DNA of 64,000 bases from Kordia sp965283645 (GTDB lineage Bacteria > Bacteroidota > Bacteroidia > Flavobacteriales > Flavobacteriaceae): assembly GCF_965283645.1 (NCBI RefSeq), contig NZ_CBDIPG010000001.1, positions 4,712,001-4,776,000 of the forward strand, given 5' to 3'. The position numbers and the translations under genes were made by a program. How positions within the stretch are numbered: position 1 is the stretch's first letter; each line of letters begins with the position of its first letter. This document shows, piece after piece, positions 33,342 to 42,239 of the stretch. Below the pieces are notes generated by a model. That model ran no database searches, had not been told where the DNA came from, and was given only the letters and a program-made list of their open reading frames with translations.

Positions 33342-35530
33342 ATTACGGAATCTGTTTTATAAGGAATTACTAAAGTAACCAATGTTCCTTGTTCTCCAAA
33401 AGTTGCTCTATTTTTTACGCTAATTTCACCAGGCGTTTTAAACTCTTTAGACAATACTTTTAAGCGTTCAGACGTAATTTTGGTAGCTAATGAATTTTTA
33501 TTTCGTTGATTTTTTTCTTTTTCAAGATTGATGCCAATTCCGTTATCTACAATGGTACACACTAACTTTTCAGCTTCAGACGTAAGTGTAACCTCAATTT
33601 GCTTAGCTTCTTTTTGATTCGGAAAGGCATGTTCAATAGCATTCTCTATAAATGGTTGCATCAGCATAGGCGGAATTTTTAATGCAACGGTATCTATTTC
33701 AGAAGCTACAGTAAGATTGTATGCGTATGGAGGATTTACACCTAAATTTTGAAGCGCCATATATTCGTTAATTGCCGTAAGTTCATCAGCAAGTGAGACT
33801 ATTTTATGTCGTGAATTTTCTAAAATGGTTCGCAAAAGTTTTGAGAATTTTGAGAGATACGAAACCGAGTTTTTTTCTTCTTTATTCAAAATCATTCCTT
33901 GCAATACTGAAAGCGAATTGAAAATAAAATGTGGTGTCATCTGCGAACGCAATAGTTTTTGTTCAACAATAACATTTTGTGTTTTCGCTTTTTCACTTTT
34001 CAATCTTAAAAAGAAAATGATAGTTCCCATAAGCAAAGCAACGACTAAAAATGCAATGATACCAAGTAATAAGTTTTGTTTTGATTTTTTTAAATCTTGG
34101 GTAGTAGTTTGTACTGTTTTCTTAAGTTGCTGTTCTGTAATTTTTGCAGAATCAAGTCTTAATCTATATTTGTATTCGTACTCTAAGGCTGTTATTTTTT
34201 GAATATTTTCTTTATTGAAGAGACTATCATTTTGTGCTTTATAAGTTTCAAAATTTTGAAGTGATTTTTTATATTCTCCTCTATTTTTATAAAGTTTAGA
34301 TAGTAGCAAATTAGCATCTTTCTGAGTTTTTAATAACGATAATTCATCTGCGATTTCTTTACCTTTTATGACATTTTCAAAAGCTTTTTTATAATTTTTT
34401 ATGTTATAATAATTAAACGCTAAATCGACATAAGATTCTCCAATAGCACCTTTTCTATCCAAAGAAATACTTAACGCTAGCGATTTTTTTAAATAATTTA
34501 AAGCCAGTTCATGTTTTTCTTGTTTTGTGTACAGACTTCCTAAGTTGGAGTAAGCTGAGTATATGCCTTGTTTGTCATTAATTTCTTCAGATAGTAACAA
34601 GGCATCATCATAATAATCAAGAGCTTCGTCCATTTTCCCTGTATTTTTTAAGATGCTACCTATGTTTATCATATTTTTTGAAATTCTTTTTTTATTCGCT
34701 AATGCTGTATCTATTTCAAGAGCTTCGAAGTAATATGGCAGTGCTTTTTCATATTCTTCCATCCTTATATAAACAACGCCAATATTTGATAAAGTGATTG
34801 CAATTCCTTTTTTATCTCCTTTTTCTCTAAAGCTTGCTAAGCTTTTTTGATAATTATTTAAGGCTTCCAAATATCTACCTTGAAGATTATAAATGATCGA
34901 AATATTATTTAGTATTCCATGGTTTTTTTTTATATTCAAACTGTCATAAATAGCTAATGTTTTTTGGTAGGCTTTCAGCGCTTTGTCATAGTCTCCTTTT
35001 CTATAATACGCACTGCCTAAACCATTAAAAAAATTAGCAACATTTTCCCGATTTTTTCCTTTTTCCGCAATTTTTATCGCTTTGTCATGATATACGATTG
35101 CTTTATCATAATCACCTCTATATTGATTTAATTTTCCAATGGCATCATAGCATTTTGCGATTCCAGAATTGTCTTTAATACTCTCGTAGAGGCGTAATGA
35201 TTCTTGAATTGTAGTTTCAGCTTTTTCTATTTCACCCTTCGTGATGTGAGAGATGAAAATTAAATACAAACTTTTAGCATGACCTTGTGTATATGCTATT
35301 TCTTTTGCTAGTGCTTTCGCTTCAGATGAATATGCTATTAATTTAGTTCTATCAATTCCGATATGCTTAAAAGCAAGGTTATTTAGCATATCTACTTTTA
35401 GCGTATCTTTTTCTTTATGATTTTGCAAAACTGTTACTAAACTGTCAATTTCTTTATTTTGCGATTGTATGGATGTTGAAAAAAATAATAGACAAAATAC
35501 AGCGAGAAAAAATTTGTTGAAGGAATTCAT
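33338..35530 (-). CDS. TPR-containing LytS-type sensor histidine kinase
   Basis: 730 aa. A signal peptide (FFLAVFCLLFFSTSIQSQ) is followed by a large periplasmic region of about eight tetratricopeptide repeats (residues 60-420), a coiled segment, one transmembrane helix (LLLGIIAFLVVALLMGTIIFF) and the catalytic part. The kinase region has the His_kinase signature QMTPHFIFNSLSVLQ and HATPase motifs (VDNGIGINL, GEISVKNRATFGEQGT). This layout is frequent in Bacteroidota and senses something outside the inner membrane; the ligand is unknown. It overlaps the response regulator by four bases. Confidence 0.93.
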   Translation of the reverse strand: MNSFNKFFLAVFCLLFFSTSIQSQNKEIDSLVTVLQNHKEKDTLKVDMLNNLAFKHIGIDRTKLIAYSSEAKALAKEIAYTQGHAKSLYLIFISHITKGEIEKAETTIQESLRLYESIKDNSGIAKCYDAIGKLNQYRGDYDKAIVYHDKAIKIAEKGKNRENVANFFNGLGSAYYRKGDYDKALKAYQKTLAIYDSLNIKKNHGILNNISIIYNLQGRYLEALNNYQKSLASFREKGDKKGIAITLSNIGVVYIRMEEYEKALPYYFEALEIDTALANKKRISKNMINIGSILKNTGKMDEALDYYDDALLLSEEINDKQGIYSAYSNLGSLYTKQEKHELALNYLKKSLALSISLDRKGAIGESYVDLAFNYYNIKNYKKAFENVIKGKEIADELSLLKTQKDANLLLSKLYKNRGEYKKSLQNFETYKAQNDSLFNKENIQKITALEYEYKYRLRLDSAKITEQQLKKTVQTTTQDLKKSKQNLLLGIIAFLVVALLMGTIIFFLRLKSEKAKTQNVIVEQKLLRSQMTPHFIFNSLSVLQGMILNKEEKNSVSYLSKFSKLLRTILENSRHKIVSLADELTAINEYMALQNLGVNPPYAYNLTVASEIDTVALKIPPMLMQPFIENAIEHAFPNQKEAKQIEVTLTSEAEKLVCTIVDNGIGINLEKEKNQRNKNSLATKITSERLKVLSKEFKTPGEISVKNRATFGEQGTLVTLVIPYKTDSVI

Positions 35531-36187
35531 GAATTATAGTTTATTGACCAAATAGGTGAGATAAATTTATTGATTTTAAATTAGAAAGAAGTAAATCTTC
35601 AAAATTATGTACTTGTCGACTTTTAACACTATTCCTAATGCTTGAAAAAATAGAGAATATACGATTGTTAAAAAATAGACAATCCATATTTGAATAGGTT
35701 GAAGACACAAGTGAAGTATTTGCGTGTATAAACGCACTGTGCTAAAAGTTGAAATTAAAGAACTATTAAAGATGATTTGTAGGGTAAATTTTATGTAGAA
35801 ACTAGAATATGAGTATGTGAAAAAGATTTGTGAAGAAATTAATGTTTTTTAGTAAAAAATGAACGATGTATCAACGGCTAAAATAGTTGATGCATTAGAT
35901 CGTTTAAAAAAATAGAAAAGAACCGCCCAACAATATATTTTATCACTTGTAATGCGATACAGAAACATAAATCTTATGTTCTTAACGGTTGTAATAGAAG
36001 AAATAATGTTTAAAATCTATATTAAGAATAATGAACAGCTACGTGATTGGACAAAAACTAGTGAAAGAAGCGCTAGAAAAAGCTGATGAAATTCGTCAAT
36101 TCGATTTCTATGACGTAACCAAACAGACGCTTGTTATACTTTTGAACTCAAAATGCACAACGGGTTCTAAAATGTGTTTTTTTAGTT
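35531..36187. other. Gene-poor stretch, possible degraded genes
   Basis: No gene of normal size. Two short frames on the plus strand look like protein remnants: an 18-residue frame at 35859-35915 ending in TAG (STAKIVDALDRLKK) and a 52-residue frame at 36031-36189 (SYVIGQKLVKEALEKADEIRQ...). Neither has a clear ribosome-binding site. They may be leftovers of a deleted gene; the rest is AT-rich. Confidence 0.4.
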
Positions 36188-36189
36188 AA
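36031..36189 (+). pseudogene. Possible gene remnant (52 codons)
   Basis: ATG 36031 to TAA 36189 encodes MNSYVIGQKLVKEALEKADE followed by IRQFDFYDVTKQTL, a sequence with protein-like amphipathic composition but no recognised family. It ends inside the terminator region of the biosynthetic operon. It could be a true small gene or a fragment left by a deletion; the weak evidence is reflected in the score. Confidence 0.25.
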
Positions 36190-36229
36190 AAAATCCCCTA
36201 GAAAATAGAGATACTTATCTTTTAGGGGA
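36188..36229 (-). terminator. Terminator of the biosynthetic operon
   Basis: Stem TCCCCTA / TAGGGGA (36194-36200 and 36223-36229), with further A-T pairs in the loop; on the minus strand it is followed by a run of T (36188-36193). It is about 100 bases past the last gene (cupin) of the operon. Confidence 0.75.
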
Positions 36230-36327
36230 AATAACTTCAGAAAATATTGACGGATATTTCTAATATAATTTTGGTGTTTTATTTCAAAGTAAATCCAAAG
36301 CAATTACTTTCAAAATTATAGTAATAA

Positions 36328-36633
36328 TTACCACCATATTGAAAAAACAATTAAGTCTTCCGTACCAGTATTTTCCACTTGGTGTGTTTTATTTGATTCC
36401 ATAAATACGAAATCTCCTTTCTTGACTTCAATCATGTGTTCATCATTATAATTGATGTTCCCTTTTCCTTGAGAAATTAGCCAATACTCTTTCACTTTAT
36501 GAACATCTACAGGTGATGTAAGCCCTTTTTTTAAAGCCCATTTTGACATTTTAAATGGAGAATGATTGGCAGTAATTGCTTCTTCAATTGAAATTGTGTC
36601 TTCTACAACTGTTTCGTTAAATAGTAATTTCAT
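36328..36633 (-). CDS. Stand-alone cupin, putative partner of the MetRS-like hydrazine-forming enzyme
   Basis: 101-aa single-domain cupin. Metal-ligand candidates are His45 and Glu49 (DVHKVKEYWLISQGKG) and His84 (ESNKTHQVEN); the usual second His of the first cupin motif is replaced by Val47. In known hydrazine-forming enzymes (Spb40, Tri28, PyrN, as recalled) a cupin is fused to a methionyl-tRNA-synthetase-like domain and rearranges an ester made from N6-hydroxylysine and glycine into the N-N bond. Here the cupin is separate but overlaps the N-hydroxylase gene by 17 bases and shares an operon with the MetRS-like gene. Its function is assigned by context. Confidence 0.8.
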   Translation of the reverse strand: MKLLFNETVVEDTISIEEAITANHSPFKMSKWALKKGLTSPVDVHKVKEYWLISQGKGNINYNDEHMIEVKKGDFVFMESNKTHQVENTGTEDLIVFSIWW

Positions 36634-37924
36634 GCTTTTTATTTTTTAGTTTGCTTAAATTCCAGTTTATCAAAGATTCATCTACTAAGGTGTCATAAAA
36701 ATTATTTTTCGCTATCGAATTAATAATTTTAGCACTTCGCCACGCTAATAAACTTAAGTTCGGGTCTGCAACACCTCTAACATGTCTTGAGCCATTGTGC
36801 AAATAAATTCCACCTTTTAATGATTCATTGGTTTTGATAGAATAATCTTCATTAGTATCAAATTTTCCATTGGTAGTAATGAGTTTGTCCATAATAGGAT
36901 ATAGAAATTTTGGCAATTTATATTCTAAACCTGTAGCAAGTACAACAATATCCGATTTTAAATGTATTGTTCTATTATTGTCATCTTTTTGGTTTAATTG
37001 TAAATCAAAATTCCCGTCACTATTTTTCTGCATTCCATTAAGTCGCGTGTTCATATACATATTAATATCTGCTTTTTGTAGCAGAAATTTATTATTGTAT
37101 AGCAACTCATATATTTGATTTAGTGTTGTTTCACTAATTCCGTCACTAGTATATTTTTGAAGATTTAGAAGTTCGCCTTTTAATTCTTTTTGAAGATCAA
37201 AAAAGTACTCACTGTAATTTGGGCTGTACAACTCATTTGAAAAAGGAGTATTTTCCATCGGAAGCAAATTGTAGCTGCTGCTACACCAATGAATATTTTC
37301 TGGAGCCACATTTTTATCATTAAGTAAGTGTAGCACAACTTCAGCACCACTTTGTCCGCCTCCAACAACCGTTATTTGTTGACCAGAATAGTCAACAGAA
37401 GTAGTTAAAAATTGTGTATTGTGAAAAACCTTTTCCCCTAAATATGGTTTACAACATTTAGGTGTTTTTGCAGTTAGTCCGGCACCAATTAGTAAATTTT
37501 TACTTTGATATTTTTTATCATTTACTGTAATTTGAAAAAGATCGTCTTCATAGGTTACTTCTTCAACAGTTGATGAAAATAATAATTCTTCCATAGAATC
37601 TGCGCACCATTTAAAATACTGCTCAAATTCTTTTCTTTTTACATTGTCAAAGTTTCCTTTTGCCGCAAACATATACAATCTTCCTGTCTTTTTTAGAAAA
37701 TTTAAAAATGAAAAAGGACTTGTAGGATCTACCATAGATACTAAATCTTTTAAGATAGATACCTGAATTGTAACATCTGGAAACATCATTCCTGGATGCC
37801 AACGAAATTCTTCTTTATTATCAAAAAAGAGGTAATTCAAATCTTTTTTATGTGGATATAACAAAGCTGCGGTACTTAAGTTGGAAGGTCCGATACCTAT
37901 ACCAATAATATCATGTGTTTTCAT
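36617..37924 (-). CDS. Lysine N6-hydroxylase (IucD/SidA/PvdA family)
   Basis: 435 aa flavin-dependent N-hydroxylating monooxygenase. Signatures: FAD motif GIGIGPSNLS at the N-terminus, W-H-P-G-M with the following VSILKDLVSMVDPTSPFSFLNFL region, NADPH site VVGGGQSGAEV, and the C-terminal ATGLEYKLP and GVADPNLSLLAWR motifs. The family hydroxylates the terminal amine of Lys or Orn. In siderophore clusters that gives hydroxamates; here no siderophore synthetase is present and the neighbours instead match the hydrazine route, in which N6-hydroxylysine is the substrate. It overlaps the cupin gene and lies 55 bases after the DAO gene. Confidence 0.88.
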   Translation of the reverse strand: MKTHDIIGIGIGPSNLSTAALLYPHKKDLNYLFFDNKEEFRWHPGMMFPDVTIQVSILKDLVSMVDPTSPFSFLNFLKKTGRLYMFAAKGNFDNVKRKEFEQYFKWCADSMEELLFSSTVEEVTYEDDLFQITVNDKKYQSKNLLIGAGLTAKTPKCCKPYLGEKVFHNTQFLTTSVDYSGQQITVVGGGQSGAEVVLHLLNDKNVAPENIHWCSSSYNLLPMENTPFSNELYSPNYSEYFFDLQKELKGELLNLQKYTSDGISETTLNQIYELLYNNKFLLQKADINMYMNTRLNGMQKNSDGNFDLQLNQKDDNNRTIHLKSDIVVLATGLEYKLPKFLYPIMDKLITTNGKFDTNEDYSIKTNESLKGGIYLHNGSRHVRGVADPNLSLLAWRSAKIINSIAKNNFYDTLVDESLINWNLSKLKNKKHEITI

Positions 37925-37979
37925 ACTGTTTTTTTAACTAAATATTTTTATATCTCATTTTCAGGGGAGTTTTTTAAAA

Positions 37980-39011
37980 TTATAATTGAATAAAAGAAAT
38001 TGCCGTTTCAGCAATTGCAGGTGCTAATCTAAAACCAGAACCACTTCCAGCTCCAGCAACGATATATCCTGAGAAGATTTCTGCAGCAATAGGTACTGTA
38101 GCATATGCATCACAAAAACATCTACCTTCTAACAAACTGAAGTCCTCAAAACTAAGTTTGTTTGGAAAGTAAGTGTTAAACAATTTATATGCTTTTTCGT
38201 TATTTGTTTTGTGTATATTAATATTTCCAACCTGAGGTTTTACGTCATATTCGTTCGCTCTAAAACTGTAAATACTTTCATTTGGCGCGTCTAGTTTTGG
38301 TGTGATAAAAGCGTCATGATCAAAAAAGAAAATTCCTGTTTTAAAACGAAAAGGCAGATGATAGGAAATTATTTTTTTGGTTCTAACGTCTAGTTTTTCA
38401 ATTTCACGTTTCCAAGAATCATCAGTCAACCACGGACCAGTAGCATTAATTACATTTTTGGTGTTTATAACAATTCCTCTTGAAGTTTTGAGCGCAAAAC
38501 CGTCATTTTCTTTTTCAATACCGACTACTTTTAGTCCGAATAAAAATTTTACTTTCTTTTCTGCTGCAAGTATCTTTTTGAGCGCATCTAAATAGTCATA
38601 CGGAATACTTTGCCAAGCTTCCAATTCTGAAAAAGTAAGCTCATCTTTAGAAATAGTTGCTTCAAAATTCGGTTCTTCTAAACTTTGTAGTTTTGTATTG
38701 AATTTGCTGGCTAAGGTTTTGAAATTGTCCTTTGCTGTAATTCCAATAAAAGGAATTTGTTGTCTTTCATAAGAGATAATTTCGTCTAACTGAGAGAAAT
38801 ACTTTCTACTGATTTTAGATAATTTTTGGATCTCTGTCGAATGTCCGTACGGGATATCCAATGCAATCGAATAAAATGTTGCTCCTGTTGATTTGAAGTT
38901 TTGATCGATCACTACTATACTAGCGTCCGGAAACTTTTTGGAAGCAAGATAGGCTGTAAATAAACCTATAATTCCGCCGCCAATAATTGTTATGTCGTAA
39001 GTTGTATTCAC
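37980..39011 (-). CDS. FAD-dependent oxidoreductase, DAO family (hydrazino-lysine cleaving enzyme candidate)
   Basis: 343 aa. The N-terminal dinucleotide fold (IIGGGIIGLFTAYLAS) and the C-terminal GAGSGSGFRLAPAIAETAI segment place it among D-amino-acid-oxidase/glycine-oxidase-like enzymes. In the s56-p1 and triacsin pathways an enzyme of this type (Spb39, Tri26, from memory) oxidises N6-(carboxymethylamino)lysine and releases hydrazinoacetic acid. The same position between hydroxylase and synthetase suggests the same reaction here. It starts 12 bases after the MetRS-like gene. Substrate is inferred from context only. Confidence 0.8.
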   Translation of the reverse strand: MNTTYDITIIGGGIIGLFTAYLASKKFPDASIVVIDQNFKSTGATFYSIALDIPYGHSTEIQKLSKISRKYFSQLDEIISYERQQIPFIGITAKDNFKTLASKFNTKLQSLEEPNFEATISKDELTFSELEAWQSIPYDYLDALKKILAAEKKVKFLFGLKVVGIEKENDGFALKTSRGIVINTKNVINATGPWLTDDSWKREIEKLDVRTKKIISYHLPFRFKTGIFFFDHDAFITPKLDAPNESIYSFRANEYDVKPQVGNINIHKTNNEKAYKLFNTYFPNKLSFEDFSLLEGRCFCDAYATVPIAAEIFSGYIVAGAGSGSGFRLAPAIAETAISFIQL

Positions 39012-39023
39012 TATTTGATAGTA

Positions 39024-40550
39024 TTAGTTGTTTTCTTTTTCTAATTGATTAAAGAAATAAGCCAATGAAACTTTTCCTTCATTTTTAAGTATTGTAGTCC
39101 ATATGTTTTCTGAAAGCGTAGGCAATACAGGATATAATAAAATTGAAAATCCTGATAGCCAAAAACGAATATCACTAGATGAAATGTTTTCTTTCAAATC
39201 GTACCATTTTTCAATTGCTTTGATGGAATGTGCCACCTTAAATGTTGCTGGGCTTAATGCTTTTTGTTCTTCGTCTAGTGTGTTGAAAAAGGTGTTACTT
39301 ATTGTTTCAGACACTTTATAGATTTGTTCTTGTTCAGACAGTTTTGATGCCGCCCAAGCAACAACATTTGTAAAACGTTGCTGCGTTTCTTTTGCAGTGG
39401 TTATTAGTTCTTTTTTCGTAATATTGATTTCTTCAAATTGAGGTGATTTTTGAGTTAGATAATAACGTACATAATCACTTTCAATAGCTTCGTTTTCTAT
39501 AATTTCATCAACCCAAATGGCATTGTTTCTACTGGTTGAAAATTTAGATCCATCTAGATTTAGAAAATAGTTAGCAATGTGATAATCAAACGTTTTATAC
39601 GCTGTTAACTCTAAACTCAAACCAATCATTCCTACAGTTGTTGGCACTAAATTGTCCATTCCGTGTGCATTTACAATGATTGCGTCTGAATCTTTGGAAA
39701 ACCAATTTTCTGTATCAATTAATCCTGCACAATAGATGGAATAGAACAGCATGCTAACATATGGAAATGACATCATTGGAATGTTCCCTACTTTTTTATC
39801 TAGCACTGGAATTCCCCACGATTCTGGACTTGTAACACGCATGAAACCTTTATGCGTTTTAAAGAAACTGGCAATTTTGTCCATTTGAACATCACTCAAA
39901 TTACTTTTTTTCAATAGCTTGAGTAATGCTTCCTGATCTACTTTCACGAAAAAATTCTTAGCAACTACCGTGTCCAATTCTAGATCGTCTTCTCTGCTAG
40001 AGTGTATATTTTTTACATCTTCCGGATTGTAAAAGCTGTAACAGTTTTCACATTGATAATTTCCTGTTGGTTGGTTACAGTTTGGACATTCGCCATGAAT
40101 CCAACAACCAGAAATAACATCATTGTACTTTTTTGAAACCTTTAATATTTCTTCAAGAGCAACTAAAATTCCACTTTCTTGAAGGTTTTTAAATTCTTTT
40201 TGAATGAATTTTTTATACGGAATTCGATGTGCTGACTCTAATGGATTTATAAAAATATCATAGGATAAATTCATTAGTTTTAAATCTTCTTGTATGAATT
40301 CATGGTTTTTAAAACAAACCGTTTCTGCGTCTTCGTTATTTTGCTGTACTTTTAGTAATACATGAGATTCATAGACATCCGAACCTGAAACTAATTTAGC
40401 ATTTCCTTCATCTCTATTCAATCTTCGCTTTAGCACATCCATTGGGAGAAAAGGACCTGAAATATGGCCTAAATGAAGTCTTCCGTTTGGAGTAGGCATT
40501 GCAGATACAATTAAATAGTTTTGGTTATTTAATAGATAGTTTTTTTTCAT
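39024..40550 (-). CDS. MetRS-like hydrazine-forming enzyme (stand-alone)
   Basis: 508 aa class I aminoacyl-tRNA synthetase fold. HLGH (26-29) replaces HIGH, KFSTS (about 335-340) replaces KMSKS, and the MetRS-type zinc knuckles are present (ECPNC, QCENC, about 152-172). The C-terminal anticodon-binding helices exist but the tRNA-binding extension of housekeeping MetRS is missing. Its place in a biosynthetic operon with a lysine N-hydroxylase, cupin and DAO enzyme points to the activity of Spb40/Tri28: activating an amino acid (glycine in the known cases) and transferring it to the N6-hydroxyl of lysine. A true MetRS is expected elsewhere in the genome. Confidence 0.85.
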   Translation of the reverse strand: MKKNYLLNNQNYLIVSAMPTPNGRLHLGHISGPFLPMDVLKRRLNRDEGNAKLVSGSDVYESHVLLKVQQNNEDAETVCFKNHEFIQEDLKLMNLSYDIFINPLESAHRIPYKKFIQKEFKNLQESGILVALEEILKVSKKYNDVISGCWIHGECPNCNQPTGNYQCENCYSFYNPEDVKNIHSSREDDLELDTVVAKNFFVKVDQEALLKLLKKSNLSDVQMDKIASFFKTHKGFMRVTSPESWGIPVLDKKVGNIPMMSFPYVSMLFYSIYCAGLIDTENWFSKDSDAIIVNAHGMDNLVPTTVGMIGLSLELTAYKTFDYHIANYFLNLDGSKFSTSRNNAIWVDEIIENEAIESDYVRYYLTQKSPQFEEINITKKELITTAKETQQRFTNVVAWAASKLSEQEQIYKVSETISNTFFNTLDEEQKALSPATFKVAHSIKAIEKWYDLKENISSSDIRFWLSGFSILLYPVLPTLSENIWTTILKNEGKVSLAYFFNQLEKENN

Positions 40551-40632
40551 TTTAGTGTTGTATAATGATACTAGAAAAGAGTCGTTTTTTTTAGAAACCT
40601 ATGTGTTCTATTGGTTGTTTAGAACAAAAGTT

Positions 40633-41682
40633 TTAATCGAATGAAAATTGTTTAAAAACACTTTCACATGCTTTTCCTTTGGCTGCATAAAAGTGTTTTT
40701 CTTTCGGATCCATTATAATAGAAGCTACAGTTTCATTAAGATGAATGTTCGATTTGTTGTGCGCGCAAATTCCAACAGGATATAAGCTATGATCGGCAAA
40801 TACTTCAGCAATGTGTTGAAGAGAAAGATTGCCGTCTTCTAATTTTTCTTCAAGTAATTTTAATCGTTGTCTTGACGAATTCTGACTGAAGATATTCATC
40901 GTATCCAGTGCGATAAAGTCTTCGTGTAAGTAGTGATTTGTGTGCAATAAATGATCACCTTCTATAATTCTGTAATCGGAAACGGTGAGTTCTAAAATAA
41001 CTTGCCTTTTTCCATCAGAAATGGTAAAACTTCGGGAACTCGCACGCGGAATTTTTTCAACAACTTCAATACATTCTTCTATCGTTTTACAGTTTAAGAA
41101 TTTTCGAACTAATAAATACGGAGGAATTCCAAGTTGCCAATCACTCGAAACGACCATGTTAATACAAACGGATAGTCCATAACTGTTCATTCCCATGTAA
41201 CCAAGTAAACCCGCAAATGAATAGAGAATTATGTTTGGAAGTTTTTGACTTTCTCCATTGATTTTAAAAACGTGTCCAATGGCTGTCATATCGCCATTTA
41301 AATCAATAGTTTGTCCAAGAATATGTGTATCATCTTTTTTGATTGCAAACGAACTACAATCGCCTGTGAGCGTAAAACTATTAGTTCCTATTAACTCGCG
41401 GCGTATTTGTAATAATACAGCATTTTCCATGGAAATTTCTGCGCCTTTGGATAATCCTTCCAATTCTAGCAGTATTTCAGGACAATGCAAACCAATCATT
41501 TTTGTATACGAATTGATTATTTCTGAAAGTTGTTCCTTTTCAATAGTCTTTCTTCTTAATATGTGTATCAGCGCATCATGATCTCCCAAAAAACTTTGAA
41601 TATCATCTTTTAATTGTTTTCCATGACTGAATCCTATTTCATATGGATTTCCCGCTAGTTTTATACATTTTAACTTTTCCAT
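40633..41682 (-). CDS. C45-family autoproteolytic acyltransferase/hydrolase
   Basis: 349 aa Ntn-hydrolase of the acyl-CoA:6-aminopenicillanic acid acyltransferase family. The N-terminal segment GNPYEIGFSHGKQLKDDI is characteristic, and the self-cleavage site is likely before Cys109 in LTGDCSSFAI, which would become the N-terminal nucleophile. The family moves or removes acyl groups from amines and peptides. In this operon it could remove the acyl group put on by the neighbouring GNAT, or tailor the final peptide. It overlaps the GNAT gene by 13 bases. Substrate unknown. Confidence 0.8.
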   Translation of the reverse strand: MEKLKCIKLAGNPYEIGFSHGKQLKDDIQSFLGDHDALIHILRRKTIEKEQLSEIINSYTKMIGLHCPEILLELEGLSKGAEISMENAVLLQIRRELIGTNSFTLTGDCSSFAIKKDDTHILGQTIDLNGDMTAIGHVFKINGESQKLPNIILYSFAGLLGYMGMNSYGLSVCINMVVSSDWQLGIPPYLLVRKFLNCKTIEECIEVVEKIPRASSRSFTISDGKRQVILELTVSDYRIIEGDHLLHTNHYLHEDFIALDTMNIFSQNSSRQRLKLLEEKLEDGNLSLQHIAEVFADHSLYPVGICAHNKSNIHLNETVASIIMDPKEKHFYAAKGKACESVFKQFSFD

Positions 41683-42239
41683 TCATCTCGTAAAATAGCG
41701 TAGTAAATAGTATCTCTTCTTCTGTTATGGTGCATTAGAGTATGCGATCGGAGTACACCTTCTTCCGTTGCGCCAATTTTTTCTAAAGCTTTTCTTGCTT
41801 TCGCATTGAGCACATCCGTTTTAAATTCTACTCGAACAAATTCTAATTTTTCAAACGCAAAATTTATAAGCAAGTCTTTGTATGCTTTGTTAATACCGCT
41901 TCCTTGCGCAGTTGGCGTTATCCATGACCATCCAATTTCTATGCGTTGATCTTTTGCAGAAATGTTTCCGAAAGAAGACATTCCGACAATTTTTTGTTTC
42001 TTTTTATCGTATATAACAAAAGGAACATTTTTATGATCTTCAAATTGTGTGAGCAAACTTTTTACATATTTCTGTAAATCATCTAAAGAATTGATTTCAT
42101 CCGTAAAATAAGTCCAGATACTTTTATCGATTGCTATTTTTTCAAGAGAAGAAATATCTTCCATTGATACAATTCGTAAAGATACATCGTCGTTTTCAAT
42201 GACAAGATTAGGATTAAATAAGAGATCAGTTTTGTTCAT
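41670..42239 (-). CDS. GNAT N-acyltransferase 1
   Basis: 189 aa RimJ/RimL-type acetyltransferase. The core pattern is IWTYFTDEINSLDDLQKYV, IVGMSSFGNIS, EIGWSWITPTAQGSGINKAYK (acyl-CoA binding) and AKARKALEKIGATEEG. I chose ATG 42239 (MNKTDLL) because it is the natural start; the frame upstream to 42278 runs inside the carrier-protein gene. It overlaps that gene by 14 bases, so the two are coupled. By analogy with the triacsin pathway (Tri31, as recalled) it may N-acylate hydrazinoacetate before loading. Two more paralogs lie in the same operon. Confidence 0.85.
   Translation of the reverse strand: MNKTDLLFNPNLVIENDDVSLRIVSMEDISSLEKIAIDKSIWTYFTDEINSLDDLQKYVKSLLTQFEDHKNVPFVIYDKKKQKIVGMSSFGNISAKDQRIEIGWSWITPTAQGSGINKAYKDLLINFAFEKLEFVRVEFKTDVLNAKARKALEKIGATEEGVLRSHTLMHHNRRRDTIYYAILRDEWKS

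Noticed and set aside
39024..40550. MetRS-like gene as the housekeeping methionyl-tRNA synthetase
   Set aside because: It has altered HIGH/KMSKS motifs (HLGH, KFSTS), lacks the C-terminal tRNA-binding extension and sits in a biosynthetic operon with a cupin and a lysine N-hydroxylase; still, only the whole genome can settle it.
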